Below, piece after piece: positions 1 through 7,837 of a stretch of DNA of 9,753 bases; the stretch's first letter is position 1, and every line of letters starts with the position of its first letter. The DNA comes from Verrucomicrobiota bacterium (GTDB lineage Bacteria > Verrucomicrobiota > Verrucomicrobiia > Chthoniobacterales > JAFAMB01), in NCBI GenBank assembly GCA_019236035.1, contig JAFAJU010000315.1, positions 1 through 9,753 on the forward strand. Reading direction: 5' to 3'. The notes under the pieces were generated by a model. The model saw only the letters and a program-made list of their open reading frames with translations, did no database searches and was not told the DNA's origin. Position numbers and translations under genes: made by a program.

Positions 1-1
1 C

Positions 2-391
2 GAAGTCAAAAAACGTTACGATTCGCCTCCGGCCGATGTTGGCATCTTCGATCCGGCGCTGGTGGCGGTCCCGAGAAGCGTTTTCCTGGTCGCTCGCGCC
101 GACGGAAACGCGGTTGGATGCGGAGCGCTGGTCCCGGTCGACGAGAACAGCGTTGAAGTCAAACGAATGTTTGTCGCCCCAACCCAACGTGGCCTCGGCA
201 TTGCCACGAAAATTCTAGACGAACTCGAACGTTTCGCCCGTCAGTTTGACTACGATGCGATGCGTCTCGAGACCGGTATCAGGCAGCCCGAATCCATTGC
301 TCTTTACGGCAAGGCCGGCTTCTATCGCATCCCCAATTTCCCGCCATTCGAAAGCGATTCGTCCGCCGTTTGCTTTGAAAAACGAATCTAG
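2..391 (+). CDS. GNAT family N-acetyltransferase, C-terminal part (5' end outside window)
   Basis: The reading frame is open from the first bases and ends at TAG 389-391, giving 129 visible residues, so the start lies upstream of the window. The fragment shows the GNAT core. A beta-strand region VEVKRMFVAP leads into the acetyl-CoA pyrophosphate-binding loop QRGLGIA (fragment residues 62-68, the Q/RxxGxG/A motif A), followed by the helix ATKILDELERFA. Near the C-terminus, SIALYGKAGFYRI holds the motif-B tyrosine (about residue 102) and the usual AGF turn. The family transfers an acetyl group from acetyl-CoA to an amine in the cytoplasm; the substrate cannot be deduced here. A GTG at 62-64 could be taken as a start, but it would remove the N-terminal strand and helices and leave only 109 residues, short for a GNAT domain. 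The gene is convergent with the TPR gene, and a large palindrome begins 3 nt after its stop. The family call is firm; the substrate is unknown. Confidence 0.9.
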   Translation, partial: EVKKRYDSPPADVGIFDPALVAVPRSVFLVARADGNAVGCGALVPVDENSVEVKRMFVAPTQRGLGIATKILDELERFARQFDYDAMRLETGIRQPESIALYGKAGFYRIPNFPPFESDSSAVCFEKRI

Positions 392-393
392 AT

Positions 394-491
394 AGCCCGC
401 AATCAGCTCGTCGCTCCGGCTGTTGTGCGTGTGTTTTGCGCGGGCGCAAACCACGCGCACAACAGCCGGAGCGACGAGCTGATTGCGGGCT
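394..491. repeat. 98-bp near-perfect palindrome between two convergent genes
   Basis: The left arm 394-441 and right arm 444-491 are 48 bp each and are reverse complements at 46 of 48 positions, separated only by GG at 442-443. The two non-pairing positions are 430/455 (T opposite G, a G-U wobble in a + strand transcript) and 434/451 (T opposite C). The arms open with AGCCCGCAATCAGCTCGTCG and its complement. The element starts 3 nt after the acetyltransferase stop and its last base is the first base of the complement of the TPR stop codon, so it fills the convergent gap. Any transcript through it would form a very stable hairpin, so a bidirectional transcription stop or 3'-end stabiliser is plausible. 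No U-tract follows either arm as a classical intrinsic terminator would have. It could also be a palindromic interspersed or MITE-like element. The structure is certain; its role is inferred. Confidence 0.9.
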
Positions 492-3400
492 CAATGATTG
501 ATTTCGTCGAGTCGCAATCTCGCTTGTTCAGCCGGATCTCCAGTTTCACTGCGGGCCACTGCTTCGAGAATTCTGACTCCAACAGATCGTTGCGGGGTCG
601 ACATAAGGGTACCCGCAAATCTGAGCGCTTGGAACGCGTCAGTTTGCTCCAAGACGATCTTGTCAAAGCACTTCGCCAGGATATCGGAAAGCTCGGGAGC
701 TAGCGCCGGATCTTCGAAAAGAACCGGAACCCGATCGACGACTCGATAGGCCCATTGTGGCCGGGATTCCAGCGCTCGGAGTACTCGCGCGTAACCTTTG
801 TGGTCTATCCAACGGTCTACGCTTGCCGTCCAGACCTCTGCACCGACATCCGGCGGAAGATTATCAATCTCGCCGAACCACTCATCTGCAAGCCCCGCTT
901 CCACCAACAGTGCAATAAAGGGATGAAAAAGCCTATCCGCGCGATAGATTTGCACACCGCGAAGGACGTCGCGTGCTTTCATAGAATCACCGTCGTCAAG
1001 CAGCAGCCTGGCGAACGCCAGACGGAGTTCAGGGTGACGCTGATCTGGATCGCTCCGTAACGCTGTCTCTAGCCATTCGCGGGCCAGCCCGGAATCTTTC
1101 AATGAAATGCAAAAGTTGGCGATTTGCACCAGGGCATCCGCCTGCACCGCGCCTCGGTAAATGAGCTGACTGAGCTCACGCCTGACCGTTCCGCGCTCGC
1201 CCATAGCCCAGAGCTGCGAACAGAGTGCGAATCGCAGTCGTAAATCATCTTTATTGCGACGAATCTGCTCCTCGATCACCGGAATGGCCAAGCGAGGCTT
1301 GTTCAGACTGATCAGCTCTGACTGCAGCCTTCCGAGTGTGCCCTCATTCAAAAGGGGAAAGCTAATAAGCTTTCGCAGCGTCTCCTCGGCATGGACTTCA
1401 TCCTTGTTCGCGAGATAGGTATGAACCATCATTTCACCGGCGAGTGGTACACCGGCGGTCCAATCGGCCTCAAGTATCCCCTGCGCGTGCTGGAGCCCGT
1501 TTCCCGAAGCCTTCTGGAGAGTCTGATAGAAGGCCAAGAGCAAATTGGGCTGAGCCGCAGCAAGATCCTTAAGTGTTTCGAGGTCGTGACCGGTCTCGAG
1601 CTCCTCCGTCGCGAGAAAATCGTTAAGGAGCTGTTGTTGCAGGAAAAACCTAATGTTCTGCTCTGGCGCGCTTTCCACTGCCGAGCGCATTAGTTCAACG
1701 GCTTCCTTCGGCTTACCAAGCCTTTTCAGATCTGCGGCAATACCGGAGACATTCGCGGGCATTCCTTCCCGGATTGCCTCATGGGCTCTTTGCACCAGAT
1801 CATTTATGTTGCTCTGGCTTCGTTCGGTTGGAGAGGCACCCGCGACAGCGGCTTCAGGCCGGGTCGTCACGACAGACTGGGTCTGATTCGCTTCGCGAAT
1901 CAGTTGATTTGCCTGGTCAGATCTCCCGGTTCGCAGATACAAAATGGCCAGCCCATGAATGTACTCCGCCTTGCCGGGTTGCAGTTCAAGAAGCTGGCGC
2001 CAGACCTTTTCCGCTTCTAGAGGGGGCAGATCCGGCAACGTCGCAAACGCTTTGAGATAATCTTCATTCCCGGGTTCTTCCCGCAAGGCCTGTTCCAAGA
2101 GTGCCTTGGCGTGCGCCGGCCGGCCGATCAGAGTATACACATCAGCCAAGCGAAGAATGACCTCGGATCGTTCAATTCCAACCGGCGGAGGAACAATTCC
2201 ATCAACAATTGGCTCCAGCAGCGTGGGCATCAGAGTGGGGTCGCCGGTTGCCTGAATCATCTCCTGGACGGCCCGGAATTGACTCGCATTTGAGGGTGCT
2301 TCCGCATATAGCCTCGTATACGCGAGCGCAGCCAGTCGGAACCATCGCTTTGTCTCCAGTTGCGAAGCAAGGGCGCGTAGTGAGTCCGGGGAATCAGCGT
2401 CTCCGCTGCGGAGACCATCCAGGACCTCCGCTGCTTGACTCGGTTTCGCCGCGCTGAGGTCGAGTTCGGCCAATTTAATTCTGAACCCGTCAAGGGCTTC
2501 GCGGCTTTCGTCACCTTGCATACGCACAAACGCGCGATCCGCAATCATTCTCTCCCAGACAAACCGTGCGAGTGGTTGCAGCTGATGCGCCAGGAGAAGC
2601 CGGGCCGTCTGGTCGGCAAACTGGCTAGCTCGGCGGCCGACATCGTCGAGCGCTCCCCACGTGTCGTCACCAGTCCAGGCCGGTTGCTCGAACACCTGTG
2701 TCAGGTACCCCTCCGCGCGCGCGTACTGACCGCCCCATCCGAGGAAACAGGCTGCGGCCAGGAGATCTCGATTCGAAATGCTCCGGTGACTCTTTTTCGA
2801 CAGGAATTCATCGAGCAGGTCGGCGCGCTGGTCGTCCGTGGAGAGTTCGTACAGCGCATGTAAGCTGGACAGGAAATCCTCCCCCAATTTCTCCGCCTCG
2901 CCCTCGATTGCGTTGACAAGAATCTCGCGCGCCTGCTCCGTTTTGTCTGCGTTGATCAGCCACCGCGCGATTTCGTTTGCCATCTCACATTTTCTGAGCA
3001 CTGCACGTCCGAACGCCAAGTTACCTAGGCGAATCGCCTGCGGATACCTCCCGCGGGCCGCAAAAATGCGTGCGCTATCCCACAACGCCGGCACGGGACC
3101 TTCTCCCTGAGGAAACAGTGCTTCGATCAGACCATCCAGACCATCGTGCGGGTGGGTCTCGAGATAATCAGCCAAAACAGCCAGCAAAAGTGTTCGCTTC
3201 TCATCGGAGCTCGGATCCTCTGGGTCGATCCAACGCTTCAGTCCGGCGTACTGTCGAGCCTCCATCGCGTACCACAGATACGCCTGTTGCAGGTCCCGGT
3301 CTCTCGGAGCCGCCGCCAGTTGTGAGGCCGTCAAAGCCAGTATCGTGTCAGAGTCCCTCGCGGCAAAATAGGCCCAGAGCGCGGCAGTTGGTTCCCAAAG

Positions 3401-6400
3401 TTCTCTGCTGCGCCAGACCGCGCGAACCTCATCCCTTCGTCCGGAGCCGTCTTCTATGCAAGTGACCCATCGAACGACGCTATCCAATCGTCGGTCGAGA
3501 TCGGTAGTCGCAGGCCGGTTCTGGTGATTCGCACGCCAGAACTCGCGTACCGAGTCTTCGATTCCACCCCTGGTGTACCAATCGCGCAGCCGCAGCGCGG
3601 CCTCGTACCCGGCCGACCCCACGGTGATCTCAGGCAGCGGATATCGGAGGATTTCACCCTCTCTTTCTTCTCTCTTCGTTGCCGCGATTACCCGCTCAAA
3701 GCAATAACGCGCGATCTCTGGTTGATTTCGCTCCTGCCGGATACAGCCAACCTTGTAAAGCGCCTCGATGTTCGCTGAATCCAAATCAATTACTCGCAGC
3801 AACAGCTCGAGTACGCGATCGCTGGAAAGCTTTCGCTCGAAATACCGGGCAGCCTGCGTGAGGACATCAACGTCTCTTGGGAATCGAACTATCAGCTGAT
3901 CCCAGGTCCCAGACGCGTCGCGGAAATCGGTGGCCTCAAGAGCCGCAAGCTTGATCAATGGCTGCGGATCGTCTGCCGGAACGAAGTAAGTCAGCCTTTT
4001 CTGGTACTCAAACGCGGCGGCGAGGTTTCCGATTCTCTCCGCCTCCGCGACCAATGTCCGCAATGAAGCCGCTGGGTCGGGCGCACAGAAGTAGGCCTTT
4101 TCTAATAAATCGAATGCCTCAACGTCTCGAGCCTGCCTCTGCAGAACTTTCGCAACACAGACCTGAATGAAATAATCAGTTGGATGCTGGTCTCGTCGCC
4201 GCGACATTTCGCGTTCAAGCCAAGGCAACAATGTAGTCCGTTCGCAATGATCCAACAAAGAATCGAAGGCTGTTCTCTGTGAATCCGGGTTTGCCTGCTC
4301 ATCGAAAAAATCGAGCAGTACCTGGGCAGCCCTATTAGGCTGACCCTTGTCGGTCAGAGCGCGCACGTAAGACTCGAGTAACTCTTTTCTTTGCGGCCCG
4401 GTTGACTGCCGATAGGCGCGTTCCCAGATTTCGAGGGCTTCCTCCCGGAGATTGGCTCGCTGAAAGGCAGCCGCAAGATCGGCGAGCTCTTGGGCATTCG
4501 AACCAACCATAGATTTCAGCCTATGCAGGCATACGACCGCCTCTTGAACTTGTCCGAGATCGAGATAGAGATCTGCCGACTTTCGAATGTACTTCGCCGA
4601 CGCGCCTGGATTTCTCTCTCCAAGCTCCCGCAACTGAGCCTGGGCTATACTCCAGTTCTTTGTCTTGAGGGCAAGATCCACCAGATACTCTCGACCGGCA
4701 TTGTTCTTCGGATCGAGTTCGACCGCCCGCTGCGCGCTTTCGGCAGCAGCTTCGGCGTCACGGGACCAGTCTTGCCAAACCGCGAGCCTCAGGTAGTCCC
4801 CCGATTGATTCGTCTGGTGCGCATTTTCTTCCAGGGAGCTTATAAAGGCGTCGATCTTGGGATTCTTGGCCGCGCCGAGTGACGCCGTGGGACTAAGCAC
4901 AGCCGTTCCGTCGACCGCTGCCAGGAGGTTGAACAGTCTCTGGTCCAAATCTCTCCTCCATTCGGCAGCCGTGGTGGAAGCATAGGAGGTTTCGATCCAC
5001 TTGCGGGCTTGGGCTAGATCGTTCCGGCTGATCAAGAGCTCCAGCAGCGCCTCCAGAGCCGGTCGATTCTGCGAGTCGAACCTCAACGCCATCCGGAACA
5101 GCGCCTCGGCTTCGAGGGGGTAACCCGCCTCTTTGAAGAGCTCGGCTCCCTTTGCATAGTGAACGGTATCCGGACTCAGCCAACCCTCGAGAGCAATCCG
5201 AGCAGGAAGGAACCGACGTTTGTGGAGCAGGAACTGGACGAGGGCGGGCGCATCGTCTGCAGGATTGGTAGCGGCCGCCTGTTCGAGAACTTCCTCTGCC
5301 GCTTTCTCGAGTCGGTACCGGGTTAGAAAAGCGATTACCTGGTTACGCACTGCGTCATCCTGCGGCCGGTTTTCCACCAGCGCTCTGACCCGGCGCTCTG
5401 CGTCGACTAACCGCCCAAGCTGAACATCGAGTCGCGCACGCGCGAACTGAAAATCGACGTTCGCGGGTTGCTCGGAAACTAACTGATCGTAGAGCCGGGC
5501 GGCTTCCTGGACGTCTCCATCGAGCGCGGTGAGGTCCGCCAGCCGCGATTTAAAGGCCGGCGTATCGGGCATCAGCTCGACCATGCGACGAAGCGTTGCA
5601 CACTCCTCCTTACTCCGGCCAGTTCGCGCGTAGAACAGCTCCAGCTGTTGAAGAGCTCCCAAGTCGCGGGGATTGGCTCGCGCCATGCTTTGCCACTTCT
5701 CCTCCAGTTCGTCGCCGCGATTTGCCTCTTGATAAACCTGAATTAGTTGCGTCTGCAAATCAGCCCGCACCCAATTTCCGGGAGCGGTCAGCTGAATGGC
5801 TTGTTCTAACGCGGAGACGGCCAACTCAAACTGGTGCCGGCCTCTCTGTATTCGCGCAATTTCCCGAAACGCCACAGCTCGCTGATAGGGTGAACCGCTC
5901 ACCGCGACTACCTGATAGTGACCGATTGCCTCATCCAGCTGATGGTTTTTTTCACTGATTCGAGCCAGCTGGAGACGCAGCTCAAGGTTTCCAGGTGCGA
6001 GCTGCGCAGCGGTTGTCCAGGCACGTTTGCCTTTCTCGAATTCGGATTGTTTCTGCCAAAGATCCCCCAATTCGATCAGCCAATCGATTTTTTGAGGGTC
6101 GTTATCCGATACATTTTCGATCGCCCTCTCGAGTGCTCCCGCAGCCTCAGGTTGGTGATCTCTCGCGAGCTCGAGATCGGCCCGACTCCGCCACGGGAGC
6201 GGGCTTTCCGGATTAAGTCTTGAAGCGCCCTCATACGCGGTGGCCGCCTCGTCGAAGCGGCCCGAGCGCTTCAGCAGATGACCGGCGATAAGCGCGGCGG
6301 CGAAATCATTCGGCGCAGAGGCCTGGTACCGTCCGATTACCGCATCCAGTTGACCGCGCTCCCGATACCATTCCCAGATTTTTTCAACAGGCAGTCCGTC

Positions 6401-6520
6401 GACAGGATTGGCCCGCGCAGCCTGTTCGTAGCGTTGGATTACCCTTTCGGTTTGAGCGGCCGCCAGGGTAGCCCATCCGATACAAGCAGAGGCGACAGCG
6501 ACCAGCCATCCGCGTTTCAC
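491..6520 (-). CDS. Giant exported tetratricopeptide-repeat (TPR) solenoid protein, 2009 aa
   Basis: One uninterrupted frame runs from GTG (6518-6520) to TGA (complement of 491-493). The N-terminus MKRGWLVAVASACIGWATLA, followed by AAQ, is a clear Sec signal peptide (basic n-region, hydrophobic core, cleavage probably after about residue 22). This is why the GTG is preferred, although no Shine-Dalgarno is visible upstream. The rest is helical repeat: TPR-like pairs with alanine and aromatic spacing and NP/DP turns, for example ARANPVD, SRLNPES and VELDPKN at residues 35-605. Two low-complexity linkers, about 538-555 and 1545-1572, split the solenoid into three blocks. A tryptophan-rich stretch about 975-1100 is less TPR-like. 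No transmembrane helix after the signal, sortase motif or catalytic domain was recognised. TPR solenoids bind proteins, so a periplasmic or envelope scaffold is likely, but the partner is unknown. It is far longer than typical TPR proteins. Its 3' end abuts the large palindrome. Confidence 0.9.
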   Translation of the reverse strand: MKRGWLVAVASACIGWATLAAAQTERVIQRYEQAARANPVDGLPVEKIWEWYRERGQLDAVIGRYQASAPNDFAAALIAGHLLKRSGRFDEAATAYEGASRLNPESPLPWRSRADLELARDHQPEAAGALERAIENVSDNDPQKIDWLIELGDLWQKQSEFEKGKRAWTTAAQLAPGNLELRLQLARISEKNHQLDEAIGHYQVVAVSGSPYQRAVAFREIARIQRGRHQFELAVSALEQAIQLTAPGNWVRADLQTQLIQVYQEANRGDELEEKWQSMARANPRDLGALQQLELFYARTGRSKEECATLRRMVELMPDTPAFKSRLADLTALDGDVQEAARLYDQLVSEQPANVDFQFARARLDVQLGRLVDAERRVRALVENRPQDDAVRNQVIAFLTRYRLEKAAEEVLEQAAATNPADDAPALVQFLLHKRRFLPARIALEGWLSPDTVHYAKGAELFKEAGYPLEAEALFRMALRFDSQNRPALEALLELLISRNDLAQARKWIETSYASTTAAEWRRDLDQRLFNLLAAVDGTAVLSPTASLGAAKNPKIDAFISSLEENAHQTNQSGDYLRLAVWQDWSRDAEAAAESAQRAVELDPKNNAGREYLVDLALKTKNWSIAQAQLRELGERNPGASAKYIRKSADLYLDLGQVQEAVVCLHRLKSMVGSNAQELADLAAAFQRANLREEALEIWERAYRQSTGPQRKELLESYVRALTDKGQPNRAAQVLLDFFDEQANPDSQRTAFDSLLDHCERTTLLPWLEREMSRRRDQHPTDYFIQVCVAKVLQRQARDVEAFDLLEKAYFCAPDPAASLRTLVAEAERIGNLAAAFEYQKRLTYFVPADDPQPLIKLAALEATDFRDASGTWDQLIVRFPRDVDVLTQAARYFERKLSSDRVLELLLRVIDLDSANIEALYKVGCIRQERNQPEIARYCFERVIAATKREEREGEILRYPLPEITVGSAGYEAALRLRDWYTRGGIEDSVREFWRANHQNRPATTDLDRRLDSVVRWVTCIEDGSGRRDEVRAVWRSRELWEPTAALWAYFAARDSDTILALTASQLAAAPRDRDLQQAYLWYAMEARQYAGLKRWIDPEDPSSDEKRTLLLAVLADYLETHPHDGLDGLIEALFPQGEGPVPALWDSARIFAARGRYPQAIRLGNLAFGRAVLRKCEMANEIARWLINADKTEQAREILVNAIEGEAEKLGEDFLSSLHALYELSTDDQRADLLDEFLSKKSHRSISNRDLLAAACFLGWGGQYARAEGYLTQVFEQPAWTGDDTWGALDDVGRRASQFADQTARLLLAHQLQPLARFVWERMIADRAFVRMQGDESREALDGFRIKLAELDLSAAKPSQAAEVLDGLRSGDADSPDSLRALASQLETKRWFRLAALAYTRLYAEAPSNASQFRAVQEMIQATGDPTLMPTLLEPIVDGIVPPPVGIERSEVILRLADVYTLIGRPAHAKALLEQALREEPGNEDYLKAFATLPDLPPLEAEKVWRQLLELQPGKAEYIHGLAILYLRTGRSDQANQLIREANQTQSVVTTRPEAAVAGASPTERSQSNINDLVQRAHEAIREGMPANVSGIAADLKRLGKPKEAVELMRSAVESAPEQNIRFFLQQQLLNDFLATEELETGHDLETLKDLAAAQPNLLLAFYQTLQKASGNGLQHAQGILEADWTAGVPLAGEMMVHTYLANKDEVHAEETLRKLISFPLLNEGTLGRLQSELISLNKPRLAIPVIEEQIRRNKDDLRLRFALCSQLWAMGERGTVRRELSQLIYRGAVQADALVQIANFCISLKDSGLAREWLETALRSDPDQRHPELRLAFARLLLDDGDSMKARDVLRGVQIYRADRLFHPFIALLVEAGLADEWFGEIDNLPPDVGAEVWTASVDRWIDHKGYARVLRALESRPQWAYRVVDRVPVLFEDPALAPELSDILAKCFDKIVLEQTDAFQALRFAGTLMSTPQRSVGVRILEAVARSETGDPAEQARLRLDEINH

Positions 6521-6578
6521 GGAAGTTAGCGTAGCTCAACGTCGCGCTCCCGCAATGGCGCCGCCCCTCGTTTCTTGC

Positions 6579-6646
6579 GACCTATAGGACCTATAGGACC
6601 CATATGACCTATACGCCGCTACGCCGACACGCCGACACGCCGATTC
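6579..6646. repeat. Compound micro-tandem repeat (four 9-bp units then four 8-bp units)
   Basis: From 6579 the sequence reads GACCTATAG, GACCTATAG, GACCCATAT, GACCTATAC (four 9-bp units, 6579-6614). It continues without a break into GCCGCTAC, GCCGACAC, GCCGACAC, GCCGATTC (four 8-bp units, 6615-6646). It lies in the 170-bp gap between the start of the TPR gene and the stop of the isoaspartyl peptidase gene. It is not part of a convincing coding frame. It may be a slippage-derived satellite, and it could alter the spacing or activity of whatever promoter drives the TPR gene. The unit structure is read directly; any regulatory effect is speculation. Confidence 0.75.
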
Positions 6647-6658
6647 GTCGTCTCACGC

Positions 6659-6679
6659 CGCGGCCCCGGCGGAGCCGCG
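6659..6679 (-). terminator. GC-rich hairpin downstream of the isoaspartyl peptidase gene (possible terminator)
   Basis: CGCGGC at 6659-6664 pairs with GCCGCG at 6674-6679 around a 9-nt loop that can itself form two more G-C pairs. On the minus strand this lies about 12 nt after the peptidase stop codon, a suitable place for a 3' hairpin. No run of U follows it, so it is at best an atypical terminator or a 3'-end stabiliser. Confidence 0.3.
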
Positions 6680-6690
6680 CCCCATTTCCA

Positions 6691-7653
6691 TCACCGAAAT
6701 ATCGCTGTTTCGGGATTACCATCAGCTCCAATGGTGCCACGGTACATACCGATACTGTTAAAGGTCATTGCAAACCGGCCCGCTCGGTCGACGGCAATCA
6801 GACCACCTTGCCCGCCTAGATTAGCAATCTTCTCGATGACCAATTCGGCCCCCTCCGTGATAGAGATGTGCCGGTATTTGATCAACGCAGACAATTCGTG
6901 TGCCGCCACGACCCGTATAAAAAATTCGCCTTTCCCCGTTGCGGAGACGGCGCATCCTTCATTATCTGCGTAAGTGCCTGCACCGATGATGGGCGAATCG
7001 CCGATCCGCCCGAAACGCTTGTTGGTTATTCCTCCAGTCGACGTTCCAGCGGCGAGATCACCATGCATGTCGAGCGCAACTGCTCCGACCGTGCCAGCAA
7101 TCCGGTCGGGATCAACCTCCGGACTGTGGTCTCCGACCGAATCCGCCAATTCTTCCAGATGTTTTACGCGGAGGAAATCGGCCGATCGCTGCTCAGTAAA
7201 AAAGTAGTCAGGCGACACCATCACTGCTCCTTTTAAGGCCGCGAACCGTTCGGCACCTTCACCGGCAAGCATGACCTGTTTTGATTCGGCTAAGACCAGC
7301 CGCGCAGCCGTGATCGGGTTTTTAATTTTCGTCACGCCGGCCACGGCTCCGGCTGCCAGTGTCCGACCATCCATAATCGCGGCATCGAGCTCGTTTTTTC
7401 CGTCGGCATTGAAGACCGCACCCCGCCCGGCGTTAAACAACGGGCAATCCTCCAGAATCTGAACGGTCGCCACGACGGCATCCATCGCTGACCCATGGCC
7501 GGCCAGAATGTCACGACCAGCCACCAACGCTGCGGTCAGCGCATCCCGATATTCTTGTTCGCTCTGCGCCGAGACGCTCTCGCGATCAATCGCCCCGGCA
7601 CCGCCGTGGATCACGAGCCGGAACGGAACTGTGGTGGAGTCGACCTTCGCCAT
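6691..7653 (-). CDS. iaaA: Isoaspartyl peptidase / plant-type L-asparaginase (Ntn-hydrolase), 320 aa
   Basis: This enzyme hydrolyses beta-aspartyl (isoaspartyl) dipeptides and L-asparagine in the cytoplasm. It matures by autocleavage into alpha and beta chains, with a threonine freed as the N-terminal nucleophile. Visible motifs are VIHGGAGAI near residue 14, FNAGRGAVFNADGKNELDAA (73-92), the autocleavage site GTVGAVALD with nucleophile Thr188, the substrate-binding segment STGGITNKRFGRIGDSP (205-221), and GAGTYADN. The length of 320 matches the usual 310-330. I chose the ATG at 7651-7653 (MAKVDST). The frame stays open further upstream, but those codons are arginine/proline-rich translation of the palindromic repeat and have no counterpart in the family. 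No Shine-Dalgarno is evident; three GAAAC-type 7-mers sit just upstream. No signal peptide is present. The TPR gene lies downstream on the same strand and the ACT-domain gene upstream. The family call is secure; preference for isoaspartyl peptides over asparagine cannot be read from the sequence. Confidence 0.93.
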   Translation of the reverse strand: MAKVDSTTVPFRLVIHGGAGAIDRESVSAQSEQEYRDALTAALVAGRDILAGHGSAMDAVVATVQILEDCPLFNAGRGAVFNADGKNELDAAIMDGRTLAAGAVAGVTKIKNPITAARLVLAESKQVMLAGEGAERFAALKGAVMVSPDYFFTEQRSADFLRVKHLEELADSVGDHSPEVDPDRIAGTVGAVALDMHGDLAAGTSTGGITNKRFGRIGDSPIIGAGTYADNEGCAVSATGKGEFFIRVVAAHELSALIKYRHISITEGAELVIEKIANLGGQGGLIAVDRAGRFAMTFNSIGMYRGTIGADGNPETAIFR

Positions 7654-7657
7654 GAGC

Positions 7658-7678
7658 GTTTCTCGTTTCTGGTTTCTG
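7658..7678. repeat. Three tandem 7-bp repeats (GTTTCTS) just upstream of the peptidase start
   Basis: On the + strand the units are GTTTCTC (7658-7664), GTTTCTG (7665-7671) and GTTTCTG (7672-7678). On the coding strand they read CAGAAAC, CAGAAAC, GAGAAAC and end 4 nt before the ATG. The purine-rich GAGAAAC lies where a ribosome binding site would be, but it is not a good Shine-Dalgarno match. Two inverted copies of the unit lie at 7824-7837, on the far side of the large inverted repeat. Confidence 0.65.
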
Positions 7679-7689
7679 TACGGCTCGGG

Positions 7690-7777
7690 AGGGCGAGGCT
7701 CCGTCCGAGCCGTCGCGCGTGACGACCGAATGCCAGGGCGGCGCGTTTCCCCCACGGCTCGGACGGAGCCTCGCCCT
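7690..7777. repeat. 24-bp perfect inverted repeat with 40-bp spacer, intergenic palindromic element
   Basis: The left arm 7690-7713 (AGGGCGAGGCTCCGTCCGAG followed by CCGT) and the right arm 7754-7777 are exact reverse complements, separated by 7714-7753. The spacer adds a short inner stem (CGCGC 7714-7718 with GCGCG 7741-7745). A third copy of the arm core, CGGCTCGG at 7681-7688, can pair with CCGAGCCG at 7705-7712, so two mutually exclusive folds are possible. The element lies in the 195-bp gap between the ACT gene stop and the peptidase start, and would be in the 5' leader of the peptidase on a transcript read through from upstream. It has the look of a genome-wide interspersed palindrome, which cannot be confirmed from one copy. 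Confidence 0.85.
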
Positions 7778-7823
7778 ACCACGGATCGCACAAGAACACA
7801 TCCACGGGAAGGCGACGAAATAT

Positions 7824-7837
7824 GAGAAACCAGAAAC
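7824..7837. repeat. Two 7-bp SAGAAAC repeats, inverted relative to 7658-7678
   Basis: GAGAAAC (7824-7830) and CAGAAAC (7831-7837) are the inverse of the units next to the peptidase start. Together with them they form a 14-bp exact inverted repeat (7664-7677 against 7825-7838) that encloses the 24-bp inverted repeat, giving a nested palindromic structure over about 175 bp. Confidence 0.6.

Noticed and set aside
62..391. GTG at 62 as the acetyltransferase start
   Set aside because: The frame is open to the window edge and starting here would remove the N-terminal part of the GNAT fold; more likely the gene simply begins outside the window.
394..491. Classical intrinsic terminator
   Set aside because: The stem is far longer than usual and no U-tract follows on either strand; kept only as a palindrome with possible termination role.
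2435..2863. 142-codon + strand ORF
   Set aside because: It is antisense to the intact TPR gene, with no recognisable domain; long antisense frames are expected opposite a 6-kb high-GC gene.
3070..3465. 131-codon + strand ORF
   Set aside because: Arg/Pro/Ser-rich shadow translation opposite the TPR gene.
4490..4882. 130-codon + strand ORF
   Set aside because: It is antisense to the TPR gene with no family resemblance and no start signal.
6579..6646. CRISPR-like array
   Set aside because: The units are 8-9 bp and contiguous with no unique spacers, so this is a tandem satellite.
7654..7791. N-terminal extension of the peptidase frame up to 7791
   Set aside because: The extra 46 codons translate the palindromic repeat and give an Arg/Pro-rich sequence with no family counterpart; the family N-terminus begins at MAKVDST.
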